Source: Amoebophrya sp. A120
Taxonomy: Eukaryota; Sar; Dinophyceae; Syndiniales; Amoebophryaceae
Direction: 5' to 3'
NCBI GenBank assembly: GCA_905178155.1
Contig: CAJINV010000003.1
Span: 2,769,715-2,833,714 of the forward strand
DNA length: 64,000 bases
Below, piece after piece: positions 33,203 to 45,154 of this stretch; positions within the stretch are counted from its first letter, which is position 1, and each line of letters starts with the position of its first letter. The notes under the pieces are model-generated. The model did no database searches. It had not been told where the DNA came from and was given only the letters and a program-made list of their open reading frames with translations. Position numbers and translations under genes: made by a program.

Positions 33203-36200
33203 CTAGTCATCGTCCGTCGCGGAGAAGGTCTTGTAGTCCTCGCGCTGCATCTCTCCACCGTTCACCGGATCGAACCGGCACTTGAAATATGACCTGAACA
33301 ATGATTTTCCTGCATCTTTATCATGTGCATGATCATAGGTTCGCATCGTTGCGGTGATACATAGTACTGTCGTGTGCAGCTTACAACATTGACACTATGA
33401 AAGATGTGTAGATAGTCCTTTTCTTCTAGAAAGATATCTCGGTGAAAGTGCCTGCGACCACCCGAAAAAATCACTAATAAAACTGCAAGCTGCGCCACGC
33501 CACTCACTTTGTACTGATTTTGAAATTCTTGTTCTTTGTAGTGAGCAGGTGAGTTGCTGATATTAAAGCTCTGAGAATGATGAAGCCGCGTAATCCATTT
33601 TTCGAAGGTAGACAGAGCAGCTGTACCCGCTTTATTGCGCCAAAAACAACATCACAACTGTGGCACTTTCTTTTGTTGTATCCTCAGAGTGACCCAAATG
33701 CTGCTCACTTGGGTGGAGGCAGAAACATTGCATCACCAGGAGATAGAACGACATGCTGAAAAGGGCTGCTCATTTTTGGCAATTCTTGCTGCCGCGTCTG
33801 CCTCTGTTCTCGTACTTCTTACAACTACAATAGAGGGCGCATTTTATTTTCCTGTGTCCCAGCCATACTTACAACGAGGCCCCAGTCGTGATGTCTGTGT
33901 CTTGTCTCGTGGATATGTTTGCACAGGCAACTATGACGGTGTTTGGGTCGCTTCCAAAACAGACGAGGCTCCGGTAGTCCTGCACACGAAATTGGGCGAA
34001 GCTCCACTCGGAAGAGAAGTAGCTGAGGCCGAGAAAGCTAAAATTACTGCGTCGATTGGCAAGGGACAGATTGAGGTCTAGATTCGGGTCGCCGGCCGCG
34101 CTGTGACTCTGCATCACTGCGAAAACGTGTATCGTTCCCTTGTCAGAGCTCACCACTACCCATTGGCTGTTCTGACTAAACGTTATGCACTGTATGTCCG
34201 CGCGGTCGACACCACGTCGCAACTCCTGAAGAAGACCTCCGGTTTCCGCATCGAATCTGGGTAGTGGATATTTTTCACTGACTTTTTTAAAGTAGATGTA
34301 CTCATCATGATACAGCTATTGTCCCTATCACCGTTTCAACAAAATCAGAGGTCTTTCATTTGTTTCCGCGGTCAAGTAGATGGAAACCTCTTTGACTTTG
34401 CCTCGATGCAGCAAGAAACCACAGCTGAGTAAACTCAATCAACAAGCATTCTCCTATTTCTAGTACGTCCGTGAAATAACCACGAGCAAGAGAAAAATGA
34501 AAATCTTCTGAGGAAATGCGACATATACATTCGAATCAGTGTTCCCTTGTCACTGGCGCTTGCAACGAGCGTGCCTTCGAAATTCAGGGACAGTTGAGAG
34601 ACTTTCGACTCGTGCGCCGTTATGAGCGTGGTCTTTTCTCTGCAATTCTGCATTCGAGTAAAGTCCCCACCTTGATTTTTTTATTTGCGGATACATTGTT
34701 CATTGCTAAGCAATACGCATGTACAGCTCCATTTTTCGGCTTTGTAGTTCACGACAACTTATTTTTCCATGTTTTATAAACTCGAAAAGTAGAAAACCAT
34801 CAATTTCAATAACGTGTGCAAGTGCCTACGCCTAGTGGTAACAGGGCACAATAAAGAATCGCATCCAAATTCAGAAGTAAAATTACGGCTAGATCGACAT
34901 GACCTATTGGCATGCGGATAACACAAGATGAAAGATGTACTATTCGCTTCGTTACCTCCTTCTTTTTGTTCCTGATTATTCGTGGCTAGTCCAGACTGAG
35001 CACTCTGTATTTTCTGCTGCCCGTATGCATTGGAACGCTGTCTGGGTTGCAGGGAGCGAGAGCTGCAATAAAATTTCCGTGGCACTTTGCGGCCGTCGAG
35101 GCCGGCCAGGTCTGCATCCATCAGCAATATCAATGGTCGCATGCACGAAAACGGTCACACCGTGTCGCACGGCAATAGTACTTACTAGTATCAGTACCAC
35201 CAGAAGGAGCAGCTCCTATTGCAGATCTCTTGTCGTCTGATTCTATCAATCTTGAAGAGAAATCTGCAGTGCAGACTGCAGTGTGCAGTGGTCCTGGTCC
35301 AAACCGTGCGTTGGACACAGAACTGAGAATGCAAATGCCTGCAGCGGCAGCCCAATAAACCCATCCATCTGCACACGTGGATATGTCGTAGAACACCACG
35401 AGTATTTTGCCCTTTTGCACCCCGGGACAGGCGAGCACCGTTCTGTCTTGACTTGCGGACAGCGTACAGAGCCCTCGTGGGTTGGGAAACGTTTCTATAT
35501 GGTCAATCAGGGTCAGGTCGCTGAAACGGTATATGTACCTGAAAGATAATGATACAGGAATTCACAGCCTTTTGCTTTTTGTCACAACTCGAAGTCGAAT
35601 TCGGACCCTGCACGATTTTCAGCAGATTTGGGTCCTGAAAAAATGTGAAGAAGAGCGAAAACGCCAAATTGATTCGCCGCGTGTTACAACTGAATGTAGA
35701 TGGGCCTGTGGGTTTTGCAAAAGTAAGCAAAAACGAAAACAAGTTCAAGCTTACGGGTATTTCGAGAAGATTTGGATTTGGCGCAAAACTAAATTTGGTA
35801 AAAGACTATACACTTTTCGGTCGATGAGGACAAGCACGATGTCTCGCCGCAACTTGACCTGGCGCACCTGACTTCGGAACGAGAGCTCGGCGATGCGTAT
35901 GGACCGCAAAATTATGTTTTATCGTTAAGTAGATGGACGCAATGCACCACACAGGCACCAACGTCCTGCTCCGTTCATGCAATACTGATGTATCTTCGTC
36001 CTCGAGCTGCATTTTCGCTGCGAACTTTTGGCTGCGTCTCAGGGGAACAAGGTGTCTCCTGTTGTGATGTAATGATCGACATGTGCGATAGCGATTCGTT
36101 TCTTGCGGTGCATAGTACAACGCGGCGTCTTATCGTCCCAAATCATCACCTTGTGCGGCTGGAACCTTGGATTCGTGCCGCCACCGACCAGTGCTAGGAT

Positions 36201-36608
36201 GTTGCACCGAAACAGCATCGCAACGATGCAGAGGCCCCCACCGCCCTCGAACTCCCGCCGAAACGTGAGTCGGAATGGATCCGTGTTGTACCTGTTTTTC
36301 GGCAGGATAGCAAGCAGATCCTCTATGTATCGACGGCACTGGCAAAACTTTGATACACATGCGCCGGTCGGTCGTATTCTTGATTTCTCCGTGTATAAAA
36401 ATCCGCGCACAGGAGTGTCCTGTTGTTGTCCTATGCGACACATTGATATACAACGAGCGGCGCAAAAATGGTTCTTAAGGTACTAGGTAAGTGCAAAAAG
36501 AACTAGATACACTCGGAATCCATTTTCCGTGCCGCAGACAAAACAACTCTGGTCCTGGTTGAAGGCGATATACAGGATTTCATTGCATGGGTTGGAGGCG
36601 AGGTCCAT
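33203..36608 (-). CDS. PROPPIN (Atg18/WIPI-like) phosphoinositide-binding WD40 protein
   Basis: Beta-propeller that binds PI3P and PI(3,5)P2 on autophagic or endolysosomal membranes. Exons: 36608 to about 36505 ([20 protein letters not shown]), 36291 to about 36115 ([12 protein letters not shown]), about 35900-35812 ([19 protein letters not shown]), 35538-35377 ([20 protein letters not shown]), 34639-34529 ([20 protein letters not shown]), 34256 to about 33890 and about 33290-33203. Blade 5 ends TLIRIFD, and exon 6 opens with the family hallmark LRRG (equivalent to FRRG) in [13 protein letters not shown], then [16 protein letters not shown]. The C-terminus reads [15 protein letters not shown]. 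Most introns are GT-AG and give perfect joins (KVYIYRF, ISTEKTTLI). The join between exons 2 and 3 and the one before the last exon are not resolved. Confidence 0.9.
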
Positions 36609-37679
36609 GTTGCGGACCACCAAACCAGCCGGCGCTCCACAAGACGAGGATCTCGCTGGTGTCCTCCAGCTTCAGTAAACCTGTCGCGGCTACATTCGAT
36701 AAGTACCCAAACAGCGCCTGTTCCTTGCCGCCCCCGCAGGGCTTCGATGTCGAGTCCGGTACTTTTAGCGCAGCAGGAGACGAGATGACGACCAAAGCGA
36801 CACTAGTTCTGTACGCTTCCAGTACTTGTTCTCCCTCATTTGTTCTGAGTACGCTACAGTAAATGTAAGCACAAAGTACTTATTTCGCGAGGAGGTGGAA
36901 TGGCAATGGAATCAGGGAAAGTAAAGTACGTTTGTGTTTTTGCCTTTGACGCGCAGATCTCGTACACTGAAACAACAGGAAGTGTACGTCGTTAATACAG
37001 ACTGCTTGGCAACTAACATATGAGACTGAAAAAGTTTGCGATGGCACCAATCTTGCAGAAGCAGACAGGAGTTTTCTTCGGGGGGCACAGAAGATTGGCC
37101 AATGTAACGAGTAGGCGTGTCGATTATTCGACAACTTCGTCATTATGGTTTTCCAATTAGGTTTTCATCTCTCCAACGTAGGCTATCTTGGGAAAAAGAG
37201 CGGAGAAAGGAGAAGCTGAACACCAATAATATCTTCAGAAGATGAGACACCCTTTCTTGCACGGGCCGGTGGTCGCCGGTCGACACAGGTTTTGGTTTGA
37301 TGTAGCTGTATTGATATTTGTACGCGTAAATGAGAACTTTGGTTGTACTTATTTTGCGCATGGTCGTTCCTATGTGCGTGGAAAAGAACAGCAATCCGCG
37401 TTCGTGGTGCGTTCTTCGGTAGTTCTTCGTTCGAGTTCCAGAATCAAAAGGCAGCTCGTCATCTCTCTGCGAAGCAAATCAGATTCAGGACGGAGTGCAG
37501 TGTGCGCGACGGCCCGATGGCTGCAGGCACTGACGGTGAAGATGAACCGTAGTCGCAGACGTTTCGTCCTGTAACATCAATTGGCGTTCGCAGGTGCCAC
37601 GCTTTTTCATCAATAAGAACCTTCGAACAGCATGCACGCCCCAGCTGCACCAGAACTCGATTGGCTCCTGTTATAGCTG
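36609..37679. other. Upstream region of the PROPPIN; no gene supported
   Basis: A minus-strand frame at 36795-36580 (SSPAALKVPDSTSKPCGGGK, then [17 protein letters not shown]) is coding-like but out of frame with the PROPPIN start. It could be an alternative 5' exon, an upstream open frame or part of another gene. The rest to 37.68 kb holds only short frames. Confidence 0.3.
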
Positions 37680-38746
37680 CTACCCCTTCGGAAGCCGGGG
37701 CGATTGCGATTTTTGCCTTGCTTGTTCGCGCAATGAGGGTGCACGCACCGGCTGCGCTTGCTCTACGACAATTACTTCGCGGGGCTTGGGGGGCGTTCGA
37801 CTTGCGGAACGGGGATACGCATACTGCACTGCACCACCTATGGTCTGCGACAATTGTGCGTGCCTGATTGTGATTAGTGTTCTTTCCAAAGTAATACGAT
37901 AAAATTTTAAATGAAAGAGTCCGTGTCCGACGCGCAGTGTAACAACTCCTCAAGATGAAGTCATTCGTGAGGATCACATCATTTTTCCGTAAAAGTACTA
38001 TCGAACTCCGGTTGTAATTTTTATACGTCTGATTCAGCGGATTTGCCGTCCCGTAGTCTATTGGGCCGCGGCTTGAGCCCATGCTGCTATTCAGTCCTCC
38101 GCTCATGCCGCTGAGGCCTCCGCTCTGATTCATCATCCGGGGGGGCGTCGCGTATCTTGGCGGAGCCTGCATGCCAGGCGGATATCGTGGGCTGTTGCCT
38201 TTTGGCGGGGTGCGCGCGTACCTGATATTTTTCATTTTTGCTGCTCTTCTTGCTTCATGATATTAGCGGGTGCTGGCGCGCCCAGTCACGGTCTTCCAGA
38301 CTATACATTTATTGTCCTGAAGATGTTGTCTTGGTGAGTGATTGGCACAATTTTTTAGGTCCTCGGGGTATTATACACATCGCCTTTCCAAAATCTTAAT
38401 TTATTTTTTGTAATAAAACGAACAAAATAAAAAAGCAGTGTGGAGTATTGACGACTAAGTAGAAGTTGGTACCCTATGCTGCGGCCGAAATTTGCGGTGT
38501 TGTCGAATTGTTCGCCCGGGCGCCCGAAGTTGCCTGTGCCCTGGCCGAAGTTCCCAGTTTGGTCGAGTTCCTGGCCGACCGCCCAATGCGGAACGCCCGT
38601 GCCGCTAAGACCGCGACTACCGCCGAGGCGGCTCTGGATCAGTGGCGTCGGGGGTGTTCTTGAGGGAGTCACGTCACGGTAGCTGATTGGCCTAGTGCTC
38701 GAGCTGGCATTTAATGGGTTTTGCGTCGCGGTAGTGTTGGTTGTAC
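37680..38746 (-). CDS. Pro/Gly/Asn-rich hypothetical protein
   Basis: Minus-strand exons about 38746-38469 and 38222 to about 38010 join by a GT-AG intron giving NFGRSIG|YARTPPKGNS. The first part is Ser/Thr/Pro-rich with repeated NFG words (TGNFGQGTGNFGRPGEQFDN). The second is Met/Gly/Pro-rich (GGLSGMSGGLNSSMGSSRGP). The last exon, about 37870-37680, reads QYAYPRSASRTPPKPREVIV, then EQAQPVRAPSLREQARQKS and stops after RLPKG. No family is recognised. The composition is that of a disordered scaffold or cortical protein. A 5' exon is missing: the first exon begins after an AG without a start codon. Confidence 0.55.
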
Positions 38747-39002
38747 CTGCATTTTTAATTTGTGACTCGCATTCAACTCTAGAATTTTTGCGCTATCTAT
38801 CCTACTAGAACAAGTAGCAGATTGTCCGAAGACGGCACGACGGAATTCAACATTTCGTGTGCGTATTCATCTTCTTGTCGGCAATATCATGCAGATTTGC
38901 AAGGTCGCAGAAAGAAAATCCTTCTGCGCGTGCCGAAGGATAAGTTTACAATTCCAAGAATATGCGTGCAACCTGTACAGTTTCACTTTTTCAAAACAAA
39001 AA

Positions 39003-40520
39003 AGTAAATCGCAATAATGCAGGCCACGAACGTTTCGAAAGAAACATAAACACTCCAGCGTCCCCCGTTCCACCTTGTGATATCACGAAGAACATCACCC
39101 GCATGCGATTGATTACCGATACATAACTACTTCCTCCACCTCAATGAAATGATCACATACCTGCAAGCTCCTCGCGTTCTTGCATCCCGGTCGGACGGGA
39201 ACTGCTTGTCCCTCCTGCTGCGGTGGTGCTTTGTTCCTGTTCCTCCTGCTTGCGCTGCTGAATTTCATCCTGCAACTTCAGGAGATCCGCGTGATTATCG
39301 CAGAAACGCAAGCCTTTTTGCAGCTGCTGCTCCGCCTCACCGATGTTGTTCTCCATCATGTAGGAGCGCACGAGCGTGAACCACCCTTTCATGAAGTTGC
39401 TCCGTATCTCGACCACTCGTTGTGCATCCTTCTTGGCGCGCGCCCAGTCCCGGAGAACAGCGTAGCAGAGCGCTCGGTTGGAGTAAAGTCGGTGGTCATT
39501 CTCGCTTTCACGAATCCCTTCTGAGTATTTCTCTATCGCTGCTTGGTACATCGTCAGCGCTTGAGGTATGTTGTTTTCCTTCGCGGCTATCTGACCTGTT
39601 ATAGCGAACATCAAGGTTGTTGCTTCATCTTCAACTTCATGCAAGCCAGAGTCCTTTTACTTAATTCTTGATGTAGGGGCGTAATGATTTTTGAAAATGA
39701 AATGGAAGTCATCAAGGTAAACATAAAGACTGATGAAGATGCAAAAAAGAAAAGCGAAATAAATGCGGGCAAGGAATTCGCAGTTACCTTTCTTGTAAAA
39801 CTCGTTTCCCTCTTTCCGTGCTAGCTCCGCTCGTTCGAAGGGCATGAGCTTCTGTCTCTGGTACTCGCGCCACAGCAGCGTGTATTCTTGTCTTTTCGCG
39901 TCATCCTGCAAACAGGTCCACGCGTCATTTATCAGCTGAAACATCTTCTTACCTGTGAGAAGAGAAAGTGTGTGTAAGTAGATTTTTGAATTTTGATTTT
40001 GACACAACTGCACCATATGATATACGTACGGTTGCTTTCTTGTGGCGAGTCGCTCAAACTCGTTGCTATGCTGCAAATCAATGTCGGATCTTCAAAAATG
40101 AGCTGACGGCCAAATCAAAAATGAAGCTGTACCGGTCTGTGATGGACTTTCAGGGCGCTTGTCCGGGTGCCAGTCTACCATTATGGAAAGAAAATGAGTA
40201 ACCACCAATCGAGGCCGCAATGCTTGTTCCTTATTTTTCCCAAAATATATACATGACCATGAGGGAAGTCGAAGTTGCTACTTAGCTTTTCAATTTCATT
40301 TTCTACTGCGCATGACAGAATATCTTCACATCTAGTTCTAGAAGCTATCATCATCTTTATGAGTGATTACCGATGTTCCTCTCATATGCACGAGTTTTCG
40401 GTATGACTTTTTGATTGTATCGGCGTCTGCATCCGGCTCGCATTCGAGCGCATTGTAGTAGTCGGCAAAGTCAGTAAAGTCGTACTGAACCTGCTCTCCT
40501 TGCGGCGTAGGAGCCGACAT
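39003..40520 (-). CDS. J-domain/TPR co-chaperone
   Basis: Hsp70 co-chaperone with an N-terminal J domain and C-terminal TPR repeats. The start is ATG 40520 (MSAPTPQGEQVQYDFTDFAD). The J domain is split: DYYNALECEPDADADTIKKS in exon 1, then VDWHPDKRPES in the next exon at about 40170-40140. HPD, the Hsp70-stimulating tripeptide, is intact. Exon about 39960-39790 has MFQLINDAWTCLQDDAKRQE and ERAELARKEGNEFYKKG. The exon of about 39644-39161 carries TPR units (IRESENDHRLYSNRALCYAV, then YMMENNIGEAEQQLQKGL) and a Gln-rich tail, ending at a GT donor. A downstream frame at about 39090-39003 reads RWSVYVSFETFVACIIAIYF and ends VLKK, a possible tail anchor exon; its splice phase is not resolved. J-then-TPR is the reverse of DNAJC7. 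Confidence 0.8.
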
Positions 40521-42379
40521 CTTGCGCGCGTCTAGTACTCACTCTCCGTGGCGGTGTTCGGAGATGACAGTTCTTTTCGCGATCTGCTTCTTTAGGAGAG
40601 GATCTATCAATTTGTCACTGAATCCCACGGCGGGTACTGGCTCGAGAAAACTACAGGGCCTTCGTGCAACTTCTTCTTGCTCGGAGAGGCACCTGAAGAG
40701 TCCACACCGTGAAAGTAGTTCTACGACTTGTCGATCAGATACTTACCGCTTGGGCGCGCCGTCCGTCTCCGTTGTGCTTGTATGTAACAGTAATGCTGCA
40801 GTATAGTTGCTGCTTCTCCTTGTCCACCTACCAGCCCAAAGACCTATTTTGATCGCGCGCTTGTTTGCAGCAGGTGAGCACCACGAGCACGATTCCTGTA
40901 CGCGTTGAAATTACGTTCTTTCTAGTCGAGGACTACACGCGTGTACACCACAATCCGCGTGGAGCCTAGTGGGGACAAGCTAGAGAGACCGCTCGACGCA
41001 CAGCACGGTCCACACCGCGTTCGGAGATGCGATATTCAGAACAAGACTTGATGAAGCTTAACTACATCAAACGCGAAAGAGACACTATCAGAATACTTTC
41101 TTAGGATTCTATCTCTATGGTAAAAAGGATTCCTAAATAAAACAAGCTCCGCTCGCAGGACAAGCTTCGCTTGCTAACGGTGCTGTCCTTTTTTCTCTGA
41201 TATTGTGCAACGAGGGAAAAAACAGCAAGCTTCGGTCTAGAAACTCTCGTTGTCTAAAACAGACACAATGTACTTAGTGCTCGGGGGGGGGATATTTTAC
41301 AGGTGGCGGGTACTGAAGATGCGCAGGAAAAAAAGACGTGTCGAGGGAATAGTAAACGAAATGCGCTTCTCAAGCGCTTTTGCTGTCTCGAGAACTTGTA
41401 GATGAGTTACCATGTCGAAATTTTTAACGATCACCGAGACGCGTCGGCAATTCTTAGTACCACATCCAACCAGCCACCGATACTTTTCTGCTTACATCAG
41501 CAGCGTTTTTCACACCGAGCGAGTGTCGTATTTCTCTTGTTTCATGTAGTTGTACAAGTACAACTTATCGGACGAATGTTGTACTAGCATAGAGTCAGAA
41601 AGCGTTCCACAACAGACTCGGTCATAATGGCATTCTCAGCAGATAAGCACACACAGGCAAACATGGGATGAAGAATGTCTGGCTTCCACGACACACGATT
41701 AGATTCACTTTTGCGAAGAACACGACACAAATTTCATAGACTGCGCATACAACTGTAGCAATTTCACTCTTTTTGACTTTTCCCAACGAGAGCTTGATGT
41801 TGCTCCTCTGTTGAAGAAGACTGACTGCTATTTCGTTTGTAAGTCATCATATGTACTGACGGCGTAGGCGTACACGTAGTCCGTACTCAACCAAAAAGTG
41901 CGGAGGAACTAATTTCCAACACTCTCAAGAAGTCAAACGGAAGGGGCGAAACTTTTTCCACTGTGCACGAATTTGCACCGCAGCCTCGAGCAAAGCGGCA
42001 TCGTCGTCACAATAAAAGTATGCCGTGCAAAGTCAAAGACGTCCTCATACACATACAACTCACTACCATTTTTTCACTTACTCCTGCATAGCAAGCTCGC
42101 GGCGGGTTCCTCTACCTCTCCCAACAATGTCATAGCGGAGGTGACGCACTACAACACAGGACCTAAGTCACAACTTCATGCAAAACAAAGTATGACAGAA
42201 ATGCAAACGCCATTTGGAAGTCAGAATGCATCCTAAAAAGAGCCGCAGTGGGCCGCCGCGGTAAACCGGAGTAGCAACTAGTCCCGCTGGGCCAAATGAT
42301 CATACCTATCGAGCTGGTGACGAGGAGATATCATTTTGTTCATTCTATTTTTTTTCGCAAGTTGGGTATGGACATGAAA
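40521..42379. other. Intergenic region, no gene clearly seen
   Basis: Mostly AT-rich without domains. One minus-strand piece near 42150-42080 (VTSAMTLLGEVEEPAASLLC) is coding-like and could be the last exon of the TBP-like gene upstream, but the join is unproven. A run of eight Gs occurs at about 41283. Confidence 0.35.
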
Positions 42380-44451
42380 ACAGCTTTGCACATGATAAAA
42401 ATTCTACGAGGCCGGTGTGGAAAATGCGCATCCGCGCCACGTTGTACACACCATTCAGCTTTAAAGTGGGCGACAGCTCCGGCATGTAGCTCGAAGAAGT
42501 TCCGGGAAACGCGGCCGCAATGGCTTTAAGTTCCAGAGGATATGGAAGGCGCATGTAAGCCCAGAGACTTGTTACCTGAAAATTTTTCAGAAACAGAGGG
42601 CGACCCATTTCTCCGGCGTGTGCTGTCTCGCGTCGACCCGCATTGTTTCCTTGCAGCTGTCGGCCCCCGTGTGATGAACAAAGGTGATGTCTCTCATCGG
42701 CCTGGACGATGTAAGCGATGCTTTTCAGGTACTCTCGCGCTGTCCCACAAATTTGTTTGACCTGCGCTTCAAACTCAAATTCAATCTGGGCAGCTGCATT
42801 CGAGGGCTCGGGGTTATGTTCCGATGATTCGTTCACGTCATCGTCCGAATCAGTGCCCCCAGCATCTTCAGGGTCCACCACATCTTCTGAAGAAGCGTAT
42901 CAACACGAACAAAGCCAAGGTTTCAATCCCGAAGATAAAATAAAGCGTATGTGATCGTCTGCGTCATGACTTCTTGCAAAATGAGTATATAATATCGAAA
43001 AAGGAGCCGCGACTGACGTGTAGCGACACTGCTACTGATCGCAGCTCCAAAGCACACGCAAAAAAACTTGAGCGCTGTAGTACTTGTGTCATAACCATAG
43101 CCGATTTTCTTCTCGGGTCTTCAGGGACAAAACCAATAAATTTTGTAGATGATACGGATGAGTCGCTCTTCTGGGGTCGCCGGGCTCGTTGACGCACCTG
43201 CTTCGTTTGCTGGTTTATCGTTTTCTGTCGCAGCTGACGCGTCGTGCGCCTCTGAACCCCGCTCACCATATTCGCATCAAAACCGCCATAATGATGCACA
43301 GTGTTTCGCGGCCGTAAGTCGCCGCGGAGCGTGAGAGTACCGTTTGGATAAATGCTGGCAACTAGCAGGCCTGCGTGTTCACTGCTAGCCGCAGTATAGA
43401 GCCTCACGTCATCTTCGTCATGGTCATGGTCTGTTTCTTGCTGCATCTTTGTTGCGATTGAAGAGCTGCTTCCTCCGGCTCCCGAAAACGTCCCTGCTTC
43501 GCTGCCCACCCCGCCGCGTCTACGAAAAATTGAGACCTGCAGCTGTTTAATGTTGCTGCCGGGCTGCTGATTCTGTTGTTGCTGGAGAGCAGCTACCGAA
43601 TTTGAAGCATTTTGCGGTTTTTTCGATGCAGCCTTCTTGTTGCGATTCCCCCCGCCTCCACCGAAAGAGAGGGTATGACGTACAAAAAAAAATTCGGCCG
43701 TGCCACCCCTGATTTGTGGCCAAGTTGGAGATTGATACACATAGCATACAGATACATCTTAATTTTCATGCTGGTGAAACTAAATGCTGATATGGCACAC
43801 CATCGATCGCCGAAGGAGCCGGACGCGGACAATCATGGTGTGTATAGATACGCGATTTTCTTTTTCACTTTCACACGTCTGGTTCTTGTGTCGTGTTTCT
43901 TCATGGCATTCGATTTCGCTTTACTAGCTGTCCCAAGACGGTGGCAGGCACGGACGAAATCTTAACTCATGTTCATACAGTGCCTCTACATTCCAGAAGC
44001 GATGACGTATTTCCTCCAGGTTTAGACCACCGGGCACGTCGACAAAACCTTTGACTTGGATATTTTTGATGTGCAGCGCGCCGTCACCTTCCGCTGATGC
44101 GGGTTGCTTCTTATTGTTGTTTCCATCGTTGGGCACGTCGTCTTCAAGGTTCCATTCATCCTCAAGATCGTCGATTGTTAGAGAGCTTGCCTTGGAGGAA
44201 GTAGCGTTTATTTCCTTTGCCCGTCCTGAAACTGGAGGAACATGATTTTCGGGCCGCGCGTTGCCCCTCCTAAGGCCCTGCTGTGCCCCCGGTGCTGCTC
44301 CCTTTTTATCGCCTTTGCTTCGCGCAGGCCGTACTGAGTTTGTCACGACCCTCGTCTTAGCCTTTGCCGCGGGTGGCTCCCAAGAAGGATCCTCATCAGA
44401 GGAACCCGCCTTCGCGCGCTTGCGACCGCCTGGTGCTTGGGCGCGTTTCAT
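42380..44451 (-). CDS. Divergent TBP-like factor (TLF/TRF-type)
   Basis: Predicted core-promoter factor with two diverged TBP half-repeats. The start is ATG 44451 (MKRAQAPGGRKRAKAGSSDE), with a basic, disordered N-terminus. Half 1: ALHIKNIQVKGFVDVPGGLN followed by WNVEALYEHELRFRPCL (exon ending about 43930), then an exon of about 43700-43090 with NIKQLQVSIFRRR, a ~55-residue Ser/Asp-rich insertion, and GLLVASIYPNGTLTLRGDL. An exon of about 42881-42690 has EAQVKQICGTAREYLKSIAY, fitting the repeat's long helix. Half 2: LPYPLELKAIAAAFPGTSSS then YMPELSPTL (about 42570-42400). These align with the TBP pattern of FPIRLEGL, FSSYEPELFPGL and an LLIFSSGK-type strand. The last strand and helix of half 2 are not firmly located. 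The TATA-intercalating Phe pairs cannot be confirmed. Known dinoflagellates use a TLF instead of TBP. Confidence 0.6.
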
Positions 44452-45154
44452 TTTCAGTACCACTGACGCTATTTATTTTGCTCCAAGAGTAAAAAGGGTA
44501 TCGAGCTACATTGTCGAAAATGTACGTGAACTTTCTACTTATAGTATACTCTGCATTTAATGTTACACGCCCTACCAGGAAACAAATAAGTAAGTGTTGC
44601 ATAGAAGGCACTTTCTAGTATGGCTATTCCTGGAAAAAAAAATTCTCAGGCGTTCTTAGCATACTGAAAATGAAGTGAAAGGAGCTGTATACAACATACG
44701 TAACTAGGGAGCAGGGGCGTCGCACCTCTTCGGATCCAAAACCAGAGCGCTGTAGGGTAAAAATCTTCACTGAAGTGAGGTGTACTGACGGTTTGCAGCC
44801 CGTGCAGCAGCTTAAAGCTTTGCGGCAGGTTTGATGCAGCAAGCGCTGAATCGCGACGGCTTCTGTCTCCGAAAAGAAAGATTTGATGAGCCTACTTCCT
44901 TGAGGTACAAGCAGCGCTAGGACGCGGTGCGCAACATTTTTTCAACTGCCTGATCGATTACTGCCCGTATAGGTAGAGTGAGCAACAACATAGAGATTTT
45001 TGATGTGTCGCATGTTCAGTGGCTTCTACTTGTTTCACTGAGGTTGAATTGGTAGTAGTGTTAGACTTATCTCGTATCATTATGTGTCGTGGCTTCTCTA
45101 AGCCTGAGATGAAAGGAGTCATCGCCTTTTCTTGTCAGATCATGTGTCACTTTT
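44452..45154. other. Intergenic region, no gene seen
   Basis: AT-rich with short frames only. It lies between the TBP-like gene's start and the stop codon of the DUF3431-like gene, so it contains the former's upstream region. Confidence 0.4.

Noticed and set aside
34990-35240. Possible extra PROPPIN exon
   Set aside because: The exons at 35538-35377 and 34639-34529 join directly with GT-AG sites to give a normal blade sequence, so nothing is missing there.
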